64,000 nt of DNA from the NCBI GenBank assembly GCA_963932465.1, contig OZ010788.1, forward strand, positions 675,698,484 to 675,762,483, written 5' to 3'. Positions 10,027 through 20,210 of the stretch are shown here, one piece after another. The notes below the pieces were generated by a model that was not told the origin of the DNA, made no database searches, and worked only from the letters and a program-made list of their open reading frames with translations. A program made the translations under genes and the position numbers. The stretch comes from Maratus speciosus (Eukaryota > Arthropoda > Arachnida > Araneae > Salticidae). Each line of letters starts with the position of its first letter. The first letter of the stretch is position 1.

Positions 10027-11060
10027 GAACTAATCGGATGTATCAATCCTAAAACTTTCTTCTATCTCATACAGGTCAATACCTTATAATTGACTTAATA
10101 CTCAATATCACAGGGCCAAAATTAAATAGCAATCTATGCTCATCATAACTAAAGATTCTAAAAAAGATGAATTTCCGTGCATTATTTCTTGAGATATAGG
10201 ACTATCGCTGAAATCGCGTAAATCCAGCAAAATGCAGCATAGCAGCGACACCTATTGGGTGATTTACACGAGAATGAAATCATCATCAACTTATGTCAAC
10301 GTCTAACTGAATATGAAGTTTGGAGAAAATTCGTGCAATAGTTCTTGAGATAGAGTTATTGCGCAAGTCATGACAAATGCAACATAGCAGCGCCACCTGT
10401 TGAGCGATTTACATCAACACATAATCAGCAGCAATATTAATCAAGGTATACTTGAATCTGAAGTTGGATGAAAATTCGTGCATTAGTTCTTGAGATAGAG
10501 CTATTTTAAAAATCGTGCAAAATGCGGCACAGCAGCTCGACCTATTGGGCGATTTACACCAACACATAGGCAGCATCATTTCATATCAAGGACTAATTGA
10601 ATCTGAAGTTTGACGAAAATGTATGTATTAGTTCTTGAGATAGAGCTATTACGGAATTCGCGGAAATCCTGCAAAATGTAGCATAGCAACGCCACCTGTT
10701 GGGTGATTTATACTAAAACGTTAAACAGCACCAACTCATATCAAAAACTAACTGAATCTAAAGTTTTATGAAAATCCATGCATTAGTTCTTAAGATAGAG
10801 CTATTGCGGAAATCGCGGAAATCCTGCAAAATGTAGCATAGCAACGCCACCTGTTGGGTGATTTACACTAAAACGTTAAACAGCACCAACTCATATCCAA
10901 AACTAACTGAATCTGAAGTTTTATGAAAATCCATGCATTAGTTCTTGAGATAGAGCGATTGTGGAAATCCTGCAAAATGCAGCATAGCAGCGCCACCTGT
11001 TGGGCAATTTATACCAAAAAACTAATCAGCACTCATTTATATCAGGGACTACCTGAAACA
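10027..11060 (+). repeat. Family D satellite array, ~150-bp monomer, 6-7 copies
   Basis: Monomers recur about every 144-155 bp, marked by TTCTTGAGATAGAGCTATT (near 10193, 10347, 10491, 10638, 10793, 10946) and AGCAGCGCCACCTGTTGG. A leader at 10027-10080 (CTTCTATCTCATACAGGTCA) also starts the array at about 56945. Two adjacent monomers (about 10620-10930) are almost identical, indicating recent local duplication. Non-coding. Confidence 0.85.
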
Positions 11061-11108
11061 AAACCTTCATTTGGCGCCCTCATCCCCTTCGATTTTGGTT
11101 CTGGCGCC

Positions 11109-11763
11109 CAGTGCTGAAACTATTCTTTTTTGCACCCGGGGTAAACATGGATTTTGGCACCCCCCATCTTCCGCAAAGTATATTTACAAAGAGAATTTTA
11201 CTTATTTTCTAATAGCCGACTTGTTTTAAAATTTAAAATAGGTAATCATAAAATATGTAATACTGAACTACGTAATCTACAATGGCGGATCCAATGGGGA
11301 GGTCATGGGGTCATGACCACCCCCTGAACACCAACAAAAATATTCTAAAGATCATTTTAAAAAATGAAATATACAGCAGAGTCTATTTAACCGAGTTATT
11401 TTCTTCTGATGGGCTGACGGCTTCCATTTTTATGAAACTGCCATTATAAATGAAGTGTTAGGTGAAGATGAAAGAGCAGCCGTAAAAAGTTGGAACTGTG
11501 ATTTTTTGGTCAGAATGGGGGATAAAAATGGCCATAATTTTTTTTGTACGGCTGCTCTTTCATCTTCACCTAACACTTCATTTATAATGACTGTTTCATA
11601 ATAATGGAAGTCGTCAGTCCGTCAGAAGAAAATGATCCATTCCAAAAGTATAATCCTTCATTTGGCGCCCCTTCGTTCTGGCGCCAGGAGCACATGCCCC
11701 CTCTGCCACCCCCTTAATTTCGGCCCTGCATGCCCCCTCTGCACCCCTCTAGTTTCGATCCTG
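11109..11763 (-). mobile_element. hAT-like element, inverted relative to 50401-51086, carrying family F
   Basis: The left end CAGTGCTGAAACTATT and right end AGTTTCGATCCTG are inverted. Internal stretches (TTTTTTGCACCCGGGG, TACAATGGCGGATCC, GGTCATGACC) match 50401-51086 in reverse. The right end is duplicated in tandem (11695-11728 and 11729-11763). No clean 8-bp TSD was found, so boundaries are approximate. Confidence 0.55.
11401..11630. mobile_element. Family F foldback element, copy 2
   Basis: Arms start TTCTTCTGATGGGCTGACGG and end CGTCAGTCCGTCAGAAGAA. Each arm includes TTATAAATGAAGTGTTAGGT and AAAGAGCAGCCGTA or its complement. Spacer contains GAATGGGGG. A Tigger-type flank (CAGCAGAGTCTATTTAACCG) precedes it. 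Confidence 0.8.
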
Positions 11764-12940
11764 ATGAGCGTTAACCCGAGTTAACATAAAATCAGGTTAC
11801 CCGATTTGATGCATACGTGGATGTCAACGTACAGACGGACGTCAATCGATGACATGTCATAAATACTTTTCAGATATACTGGAAAGTGTTAAAAACTGTA
11901 CCTTTCGATAGATCAAAATTTCTCTTTATTTTTCCCCTTTTTTATACATTTTCGAAATATTTTTCTAAACGTGTCTTTTTGAACGGACCCTAATGTAACA
12001 TATTAGCGCAGCACATTCAAGGGACATTATTTCAAGGCCTATCAAAAAGAATGCAGAGCATGTTGCTATGGGGACGGAGGTCGCCCTATTTCGTGCGTGT
12101 TGCCAATCGAGCAGAAAGAAAAAGTCATTCATGAACGGAGCGTTAAACAGATATTACTAAAACTCCTTTCTCTGTTTGAGATAAAGTCGTCCGAAAATGT
12201 TCGTGATTGGCAACAAACTTAGTTAAAAAGAAAAGTTTTTGATTAGGAAGTGATTTTGTATCAAACAGGTTAATCCGTTTAATGTCTGATCCGGAAAGAA
12301 AATATTTTATCCCCGTGAAATTTTCTGACATATTTATGAACTCATTTTTAAACGTAATAGCGTGATACTTACAGGCATGACTGCTGGAGCAATTTGGAAT
12401 CGAATAACTTTTTTTGGTACTTGTATATTATACGGGCCATGTGCTGTTCACTGCGTCAACAATGGCGCCGAAAATATTAATGACAGTTATCCCGCCCCCT
12501 TTTTTTCTCTCTTTTTTCATTTTAACTGTATCGTTAATATTATAAAATTTTTATATTAAAAGCAGTGGCAGAAGTATTTATATACGTATAATTATATAAT
12601 ATGATATTTCATAGATACAGATATAATATATTATATATTCAATGATACAGTATATTTACATCACATAATATTTATTAGCCTCCGATTTGCTATTTCTTTC
12701 GGGTAACAATTAAAGTTAAAAAGCAGAAAACCAACGTTTAAAAACGTACAAATAATATATGAAAAGCAGCAAACAGCCTCAGCCTTGCTTTTTCTAACAC
12801 ACTGTGCCTTTCCCTATAGTAGGAGAGCTGTTGAACATTTTTCAGTAGGTATTTGAGGCACCCTGAAAATTTGTGAAACACTTCTTTTGCAATGCCTGAA
12901 TACAAAATCGAATGTCTGGCTGAAGGATCGTGGCCCAAAA
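11764..12940. other. Non-coding stretch with a family B-like scrap
   Basis: An 11820-11900 segment (GACGGACGTC, ACTGGAAAGTGTTAAAA) is weakly like family B. The rest, including a TA-rich part at 12570-12660, shows no supported gene or paired repeat. Confidence 0.35.
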
Positions 12941-12996
12941 ACTGTGCCAGACACGTGTCAAGTGCCATTTAGCACTTGACACGTGTCTGGTACAGT
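12941..12996. repeat. Short near-perfect hairpin, 25-bp arms
   Basis: The arms GCCAGACACGTGTCAAGTGC and GCACTTGACACGTGTCTGG face each other across a six-base loop (CATTTA). Each arm contains the palindrome ACACGTGT, an E-box. Could be a foldback remnant or a transcribable hairpin. Confidence 0.75.
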
Positions 12997-13275
12997 TTTA
13001 GTGCCGACTACAGTGTCTGTCATTTTCAAAATATTTTTTCCTAAGCATAAATATTATTCTGCCTCAATCTCAGCGTGCCTCAAATACCTTTTTTTTGGGG
13101 TAGTCAAAAAGGTAGTTACAAGGTAGTTTTGGGGTAGTTACAAACAAATGAAAGCGTGTGAATCATTAGGTAGCCGATTTTTTGTGTCACGTTTACGAAA
13201 CCGCTTTTTGCTGGGTTTGTGTATTATTTCGCGATAGTGACGTCCTATGCATACTTTTCTATAGAGGTTGTTTAA

Positions 13276-13841
13276 GGGTGTTCTCAAATCCAAAAGGGCA
13301 ACTTTCTGACATAAGTTTTAATTTATTTTTGTTCGAAAAGGCATGAAACTAGCTGGTGTTGTTGTTCAGAAACTATGTCATGGAGCTGTTTTTTCCATTT
13401 TTTTGGAAACGCAACAGATCTTTCAGAAAAGAGTGTCAAAGTGGGCGTTTTGAACCGAATTTCCGCGGGAAGGGAGAAAGAGCACTCAAGAGCGGGCGAA
13501 AAACGGGTTTGTCACGGGATCGAATTCGCTTCTAACTCAATAGGTAATAGATGGATCCAAAAATGGAAAAAATAGTTCGATTCCAAATCGCAAGTGGGCA
13601 TTTTGAACTGTATTTCCGAACGAAAGAAGAAAATCCATTCAGTAAGGGGAGAAAAAGGCCGTGTCACGTGATCGAATTCGCTTATAGCTCAATATGTAAT
13701 TATTTAATCCAAAAATGGAAAAAAAAAACAGTTCGATTCCAAATCGCTTCCACGGCCGGGCTTTCCAATTTTATACCTTTACGTTAAAAATTGAATTTGT
13801 AAATATGTCAACACGTTTTGCGCGTGTTGAGCAGAGCAGCC
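13276..13841 (+). mobile_element. Family A MITE, copy 2, with internal duplication
   Basis: Flanked by TTAA at 13272-13275 and 13842-13845. The first part is subfamily I (CCGCGGGAAGGGAGAAAGAG). A subfamily II segment (CCGAACGAAAGAAGAAAATC, AGTAAGGGGAGAAAAAGGCC) then repeats the middle, making this copy about 140 bp longer than the others. The right TIR is shortened. The matching empty site in family E is at 55764-55775. Confidence 0.85.
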
Positions 13842-13846
13842 TTAAG

Positions 13847-13984
13847 ACCAATGTCAGACGGGCGTCTTTTTTGCTGCTTTTTTTTGCTTACGTATTATCC
13901 ATTCACAATGATATTGATAGCATTGTGAATGGATAATACGTAAGCAAAAAAGCAGCAAAAAAAGACACCCGTCTGACAATGGTC
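13847..13984. repeat. 138-bp near-perfect hairpin with 64-bp arms
   Basis: Left arm 13847-13910 and right arm 13921-13984 are inverse copies across a 10-bp loop (ATATTGATAG). Arm landmarks are AATGTCAGACGGGCGTC, GCTTACGTATTATCCATTC and their complements; only a few mismatches or slippages occur. It abuts family A copy 2 within family E. A foldback MITE is likely; the near-identity of the arms suggests it is young. Confidence 0.85.
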
Positions 13985-14316
13985 TCAGACTGGATCGTCA
14001 ATGTGGAATGCTTCAGCGGATGCAAGTGACGTCATTTTATATGAAATAAAAGCGTGCATTTGAAGTCTTAAAACTGAAATAAATTTTGTAGAAGTGCATC
14101 CTTTTCATTCCAGTGGCTTTGAAAACTCTTCACAGGTGGAAATGCTTCCCTTTTGAAAATAACGCTATGGAAATCACACACTGATAAAACGTAAAGTTTT
14201 ACAAAAATTGAGAGTGTCTTTATAGAAGAGCATTTGGGTTAAAATAATATTTGTTTAAGAGTTAGACTCACCCGTGTAAGATGCATTTTTTTATTGTAAC
14301 AAATTTTGTAGGTTTT

Positions 14317-15123
14317 TCTCTATTCTAAAAAAAAGTAACTTACGCTGTCACCGCCGCCGCCGGTTATGATTTTTTTGTGACCGGAGGTCTTTCTCCGTTA
14401 ATATTAAGAAAAATACTGCATGCAAAAATATGAGAATCAACGGTATTATTGAGAAATGTTTGATAAACACGCTGGCGCAGACAGTTTTCAAATCGAAGAA
14501 TTATTTTAAGAGATATTTAATGCTAAAGTTGGACAAAATCGTTCTATTAAAAAAGTTTTATAGGAGCAAAAACTATATATGGGAATTAATTCATTTTTAG
14601 ATCATTTTATACCTTAGAATTTCCGGTGCGCAGACTGCATTCACTTTTTTTATTTGACTCATTTTTTTTTTTTTTTGAGGTTTTATTTCTATTTTAAATT
14701 CAAATTTTCAGCATTTCGAGAGATATTTTTTACTTATTTTAGAAAATGGTATTAATTTAAACTGTTGCCAACTGTATAAACAGCGCAAATAATAGTGTTT
14801 GCTTCAAATTAAAAATTTATTTTACACGTGAGTATTATTAAAAGAAAAAAACTTTCAAATTAGGATTAAATAATTACGTATGAAAAGCAGGAACTTATTG
14901 AAAATACTTCCTAAAAACTATACTTACACGTGAATTTTAAAAGAGAAAGGATATTGTAAAATAATAAATTCATTAACATGCGTTCGAAGTCTTAAATAGG
15001 AGAAATTACGTCACATTTACATCACATTACACTTATTACGTAAAATGAACACCGTCCTTTTAGAGACTGCGGTGTCTGAACGGGGGTTGGCGAGCGTAGC
15101 TCGTAGGGGGCCGAGCCCCCTAG
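14317..15123 (+). mobile_element. Non-autonomous Helitron-like element, 0.8 kb
   Basis: It starts TCTCTATTCTAAAA, a Helitron-style 5' end. It ends with two hairpins (CGAGC-GTA-GCTCG; AGGGGG-CCGAG-CCCCCT) immediately followed by CTAG, then host T at 15124, the expected CTRR/T ending. Its body (CCGCCGCC tract, AAACACGCTGGCGCAGACAG, GTTTTATAGGAGCAAAAACTA) is similar to the inverted 4.8-kb element at 18344-23124. No Rep/helicase coding is present. The 5' host base is T rather than the usual A. Confidence 0.75.
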
Positions 15124-15716
15124 TATTATAAATGAATGAAACAGTTCCTCGTAAACATTTTCATTCGCCGAAATTCGACAGGTTCCACCTCATAATGATA
15201 ATACTTTTTTTTTTCTCATGGCCGGGGGAGGGGGGGGGGGCTATACACTAATTTCTGAAAAAGCAGAGTTCCTGCTTCCTCTTTGTATTATTTACCATTT
15301 TAAACAATGTTATGTATTTATTAAATGTACAGTCTTGGGAAAAAAACAAGTAAACTCCCCTTACTGTGCAAAAAATTGTTATAGAAGAAAGTGGCTGGTA
15401 CCAAACGATTGAAAATAAAGTCTACTTTTAAATGATGCCCATAAAATTTGCTTTGGGGGCCATCTACCTATCAAAACGAACACAAATTTTGTTTTTTTTT
15501 TTCAATAGGAATACCCAAGTTTGACACCCTAAATAAATAGTACTACACTTTTCAGTTAGTCTAAAAACAGATTTTCATGAAATTCATAAAGTTTGTTAAA
15601 GAGAAAGGATTTCAAAATGAACCTATTTTAGGGGCTGTATCCAATTTGAAGTTCGGTACTCGATGGTTGAAATGCTACAGAATGACTCTGTCACTTCTAT
15701 TAATGTATTATTTCTT
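15124..15716. other. Non-coding, family E-like end block
   Basis: Near 15205-15275 a G-rich tract is followed by ACTAATTTCTGAAAAAGCAG, similar to the end block of family E. The rest has no supported feature. Confidence 0.35.
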
Positions 15717-15953
15717 CACTGTAAAAAAATATCTGCCAAATTGACAGAAAAAAAAAACCTGTCAATTTTGGCGCCAGTAAAAAACCGTTTAATTTACAGA
15801 AAAAAGCTGTAATTTTTCATTAAAACAGTTTTTTTCTTTAAAATATACAGATTTGTTCTGCAAAAATTACAAAATTCAGTTTCTTTTATAGAGAAAAAAT
15901 GTTTTGCTTAAAACAGTTTTTTTCTGTAAAAATTACAGGGTTTTTTTACAGTG
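15717..15953. mobile_element. 237-bp MITE with CACTGTAAAAAAA ends
   Basis: The left end CACTGTAAAAAAATATCTG and right end CAGGGTTTTTTTACAGTG are inverted. Internal AAACAGTTTTTTTCT and CTGTCAATTTTG motifs repeat. No convincing TSD was seen. The same terminal style bounds the foldback at 26079-26430. Confidence 0.65.
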
Positions 15954-15982
15954 TTGCCAATAGGACCCTTTCACTCGCTTAA

Positions 15983-16388
15983 AGCTGTTCTCAAATCCAA
16001 AGGGTCAACTTTCTGAGGTAAGTTTTAACTTGTTTTTGTTCGGAAACGCATGAAACTTGAAGGTGTTGTTATTCAGAAACTATGTCATCGAACAGTTTTT
16101 TCCGTTTTCTTGTAAACGCAATAGATCTTTCAGAAAATACTGTCAAAGTGGATATTTTGAACCGAACTTGCGAACGAAAGGAGAAAATCCAGTCAGTAAG
16201 GGGAGAAAAAGGATGTGTCACGTGATCAAAATCGCTTCTAACTCAATAGGTAATGGATGGATCCAAAAATGGAAAAAATAGTTTAATTCCAAATCGCTTC
16301 CATGGCCAGGCTTTCCAATTTTATAGCTTTCCGTTAAAAAATGAATTTGTAAATGTGTCAGAACGTTTTGCGCTTGTTGAGCAGAGCA
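15983..16388 (+). mobile_element. Family A MITE, copy 3, 3'-truncated
   Basis: TTAA at 15979-15982 starts AGCTGTTCTCAAATCCAAAG, and the body is colinear with subfamily II. It stops in GTTGAGCAGAGCA where the split foldback begins (CGCGTTCGCTAATG), so the right TIR and TTAA are missing. Confidence 0.8.
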
Positions 16389-16537
16389 CGCGTTCGCTAA
16401 TGCTAATCCTATGGAAGACATTTATAAAGATATGTCGGTCGCATTTCAATATTTTTAAATGATTTTATTCGTATTGGATAACTGAGATCGATCTGTATGC
16501 AGGACGTTTTTTTACTTTTTCGATTTTGATTACAGAT

Positions 16538-16562
16538 TTTTTTTTTTTTTTTTTTTTTTTTT
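16538..16562. repeat. Poly-T tract in the foldback loop
   Basis: About 25 consecutive T residues at the centre of the foldback. Confidence 0.9.
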
Positions 16563-17599
16563 AAGGATTCTTTTACTTTCAAAACCGGTTTCGAAAATGA
16601 AAGTGTCCTCATTAAAAATACCTGTAAAGAAAATCGAAAAAGTAAACAACGGTCTTTGTACAGATCGATCTCAACTAATCAAGGCAAAAAAAAATCATTT
16701 AAAAATATTTAAATTCAAATGAGATATCTTTATAAATGTCTTCCGGATTAGCCATAGGCGTAACTAGTGGGTGGGCCGGGTGAGCCTGTCCCACCCCAGG
16801 TAGTTTCAGTGCCCACCCCAGAATTTCAAATTCAAGTGAAACTTTTATGACTACGATATAGTCAAAATTTTAATTTCTAAATGTTTGAAAGGTTACACAA
16901 ACAAATGTATTTCTGATTTGTGAACTAATATAATCAAAGCGCATCATGCACACGCGAAATGTGAATGTGTGTGTGAGGGGACGGGTTGTCAAAGGTGCAA
17001 CAGCTATGTAGCCCGGAGCTAATAGAGAAATATTATCTGAAGGCTCTTTGTCACGAGGCGATGGGGAAAAGCATAAGCATGTGCTGTGGTCAGAGCCGGC
17101 GAAAAGGGGGGGGGGGGGGACGCAGGAGCCCGAGCTACATGCAACTTTTCTCTTACAAAATAACGACAAACTTAAGGTAAGATTTTTTTTTTCTATTTTT
17201 ATCACTACACTTCGGGTACGGAAATGACCATGGGAAGTCTAAGAAGCGATAACTAACACCTTTCAGGCAAACCAGATGTCAACTTATTTTTTCATTAATT
17301 GTCCAGAAAGAGGATCATCTTAGCAGGGGGTTTCCTTTTAGATTTTTCGCAATTTCTCTGTGACTGTGTGGTGTGTCTGCCTGTGGGGTAACTTTCAGTT
17401 TCTATGCCTATTTAATTACCAGTGCACAAATAAATCCTGTACTTTAAAATATGGGAAGTGTTACTGTCATGTGGCCCTTCGCTTCGAATTTCAGACTGTA
17501 TTTTCATCAAATTCTTTGATATTCTGTATAAATGGAGGTGCTTACAGGAAAAGGGTACTATGTAACCAAATTGAAATGAAAGCTTTTTGATGTAAATTT

Positions 17600-18260
17600 T
17601 ATTGTTGTTTTTAGCACTTTTGAGCATAGTTATAAAGTGTTTATGAATTCGTTTTGTCTGTCTGTCCGTGTCCGTGCTGTAACCGGATTGTTATTTACTG
17701 GAGGGCATTCGGGGCATGGGCCTGGGCCCCCGATTTTAAAGGATCCTCAAATTACATTATTCCAAAAAATAATAAACATATTTAAAATTTCAAAAATTAT
17801 TATGCTGTATGCATTATAGTTTTGCACTTAAAATGTTATAGGTGGTCGCTATTATATTTGTGCCCAGGGCCCCCAAAATCTGTAAGTCGATCCCCGACTC
17901 TAACTCGCGTAAATAGGCTCGGATTGCCATGCAATTGACATATGTTATTGAGGTTTACTATGGCATGTTTGGTATTGAAAATGAAGTGTATAGCATTTAT
18001 AGTTCGTCTACAAGGACACTAAAAAAAGATCCGTTATATTACGGTGTATGGGGAAAAATCGTTTGCGGTGTATTTTAATGATGTTACACTATTTCAAACA
18101 TACCGAAATTGATATAGGTCACTGAAGTACACCAAAAGAGGCTTACTATAGAATAGGGTGTGCATAGCATTCACCATTCATTTACAAGGTTATATAAAAA
18201 ATTCAGCTACTATGCTGTCTATTAACAATAATTGCTGGAAGTGCGTTTCCAGTTCTACTA
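17600..18260 (+). repeat. Family B dispersed repeat, copy with nested insertion
   Basis: Contains AAAGTGTTTATGAATTCG, CTGTCTGTCCGTGTCCGTGC, ACGGTGTATGGGGAAAAATC, TTTTAATGATGTTACACTAT and, near the end, AACAATAATTGCTGGAAG. It is the reference copy that shows the 2.1-3.3 kb copy is interrupted. Confidence 0.65.
17689..17886. mobile_element. Small hAT-like insertion in family B, ~200 bp
   Basis: It interrupts family B between GTGCTGTAAC and TCTAACTCGCGT. Both sides carry GGGGCCC-rich subterminal sequence (GGGCCTGGGCCCCCGA left, GTGCCCAGGGCCCCC right), as in the 57995-58694 element. The near-duplicate CTGTAAC/CTCTAAC is compatible with an 8-bp TSD having substitutions. Boundaries are approximate. 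Confidence 0.45.
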
Positions 18261-19403
18261 AACTCCAGGTGTAACTAAACTCCAAAAAAAACTTATCGAC
18301 ATTTAATTTTCAAATATAAAAATTATTAATAATATTTAAATTACTAGGACGCTCTGCCCCCTGCGAGCTATGCTAGCCCCTCGCCTCGTCCCCTCCCGTT
18401 CAGACTTCGCAGCTTTTAAAAGCATGGTAATGTACCCTGTTTTACAAATATTATCAGGTTATGGAAGATTGAATGATATTATTACCAACGGAAATTATCT
18501 TCTGTAATAGGGTTGCCATGCTTTTCCGTTTGAATAGGGCCGTATGAATATTCCATTTGAATTTTCGTTTACCATGGCCTCATCCACCGCTGTCACGACA
18601 GCTGACGTCTGTTTTTGGGATTTATATTTAAGATCAATTACTCATTTGAAAATCAGCTTCCACAAAAGGGTTAGGTTAAAAATCCTGCTGCCTCTCGGAT
18701 TTTTATAATGACGCTATAGAAAATATTCTTCCTTTCGGTCCGAGGTTAGAAAACTCCATCTGGCTAGTAATAACATTCAGAACCACGGTAATGAAAAGCA
18801 TTGTGTTTTGAAATTTTACGCTTATATATTAATTTTATCTTTTGATCGAGTTTTAGATATTTTCAGGAACAGGTATAGCTTATCCATGAAATTTTGTCTC
18901 TATTTTATTACACCATCATGCATATTTTCATGTTATTTTTAAAATGTAAATTGTTTATTTTAATTAATAAGTAAATACGAATATGTATTTATTGAACAGT
19001 AATTCGTATAAAATTAACCGAAAGTATTTTGCGCACGATTTTGATTTACATTTATTTATGCTGCATCAAGTAATGAAATATAAAACAAATTTGCTAGCCG
19101 CGCTTTTTTAATACCGTGTGGTTCCAATGTGACGCCACATTAATATTGTCCAAAAAAAATCATTTTAAGTGCATAGTTTTATTATATGAAGTATTTTTTA
19201 CCAGTAATGCGTTTCACGTGTAATATTTTAATCATTTAAAGTTTTTGTTTCTTTTTTAATATTCACGTGCAAATATATTATTCAATTTAAAAATGTTTGG
19301 GAATATTATTATTTGAGATATTTTAAAATGACCACATTTTAACCACTAAAAGTTTTTCAGCCGTAATAATTTAATTAATTTAGGTATTTTACATATGATG
19401 ATA

Positions 19404-20210
19404 CAGTGAAACTTCCTTTAAAGGCCACCCCTATTCAAGGGCCACCTCTATTAAGGGCCAATATTTTTAGGAACGATAAATTTTCCCATAGACATAACGT
19501 CAAATTTACTCCTATTAGGGACCGCACCTACCCCTCATAAAGGCCATTTTTTTCACATTTGCCTTAAATCCTAAACAGGTTTATTGAATTCCTGAACCAA
19601 AATATAAGAGTTCAATAAACAACTGCACTTGCAACAAAAAAGACAGGGGAGATGGAGAGGATTTAATAACACAATAAATGACCACAAACTTTTCCACAAG
19701 TGAGACAAACAGGTGTTCCTCACACTTTGTTTGACCTTTCAACCTGTAGAGGTTGGGTTGGAGGAGAAACTTGACCCTTTGTTGTTGGCACACAGAGGAT
19801 AACAGGTTATCTAGAAAAACTGATTCCACATTTAATAAAACTACGAATGCATATTGAAGTACAATTTTTACACTAGAAATTTTATGCTCAGGCTTATGTA
19901 AAATTTAAAATTATGGCATCTACATCAAGCCAAAGAGTACATTTGGATTTGAATGACAAAAAGTTCCTAATTGTCATGATCAAGGAACATCTGCAAGAAA
20001 ATTGGTTTCACAGTTTAATTGCAGCAATAATCAAATAAACAATATTGTTAAAAACAAAGAGAACTTAATGAAAGAATATGCATATTTTAAAAATCGCGGG
20101 ATAAAAAGAAAGAGAAATGAAAAATTTGGTCACCCCTATTCAAGGGCCACTTCTCATAAGGGCCAATTTTCAATGGGACGGTATATGGCCCTTACAGAGA
20201 GGTTTCACTG
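19404..20210 (+). mobile_element. Tigger/pogo-like element, internally deleted, TA-flanked
   Basis: Flanked by TA (19402-19403; 20211-20212). Inverted ends are CAGTGAAACTTCCTTTAAAG and AGAGAGGTTTCACTG, with repeated AAGGGCCA motifs in both subterminal regions. Inside is the N-terminal part of a transposase running directly into the right end. At 807 bp it is a deletion derivative. It lies inside the Helitron-like element and is therefore younger. Confidence 0.8.
19913..20125 (+). pseudogene. Tigger-like transposase, N-terminal HTH fragment, frameshifted
   Basis: An ATG at 19913 opens MASTSSQRVHLDLNDKKFLI, the typical start of Tigger/pogo transposases, continuing to KEHLQEN. A frameshift near 20003 moves the frame to VSQFNCSNNQINNIVKNKEN, then LMKEYAYFKNRGIKRKRN: the end of a psq/CENP-B N-terminal helix-turn-helix (S..QINNIVKNKE) and a basic tail. 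The second HTH and DDE domain are missing by deletion. The protein would have bound the element's ends; this copy cannot transpose itself. Confidence 0.75.

Larger units (their letters stand above)
13150..14316 (+). repeat. Family E repeat, copy 2, interrupted by family A and a hairpin
   Basis: Blocks before 13271 (TAGGTAGCCGATTTTTTGTG, GTGTATTATTTCGCGATAGT) and after 13985 (GACTGGATCGTCAATGTGGA, GTGACGTCATTTTATATG) are contiguous in the copy at 55640-55850, where GTTTAAGACTGGATC is uninterrupted. The inserted material is family A copy 2 plus the 138-bp hairpin. The downstream limit is uncertain. Confidence 0.65.

Noticed and set aside
10027..11060. Regularly spaced repeats reminiscent of a CRISPR array
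   Set aside because: The 150-bp units are tandem monomers without unique spacers, in an animal-type genome. This is a satellite.
16870..17205. 111-codon minus frame
   Set aside because: Low-complexity translation across a poly-G tract near the hAT-like left end.
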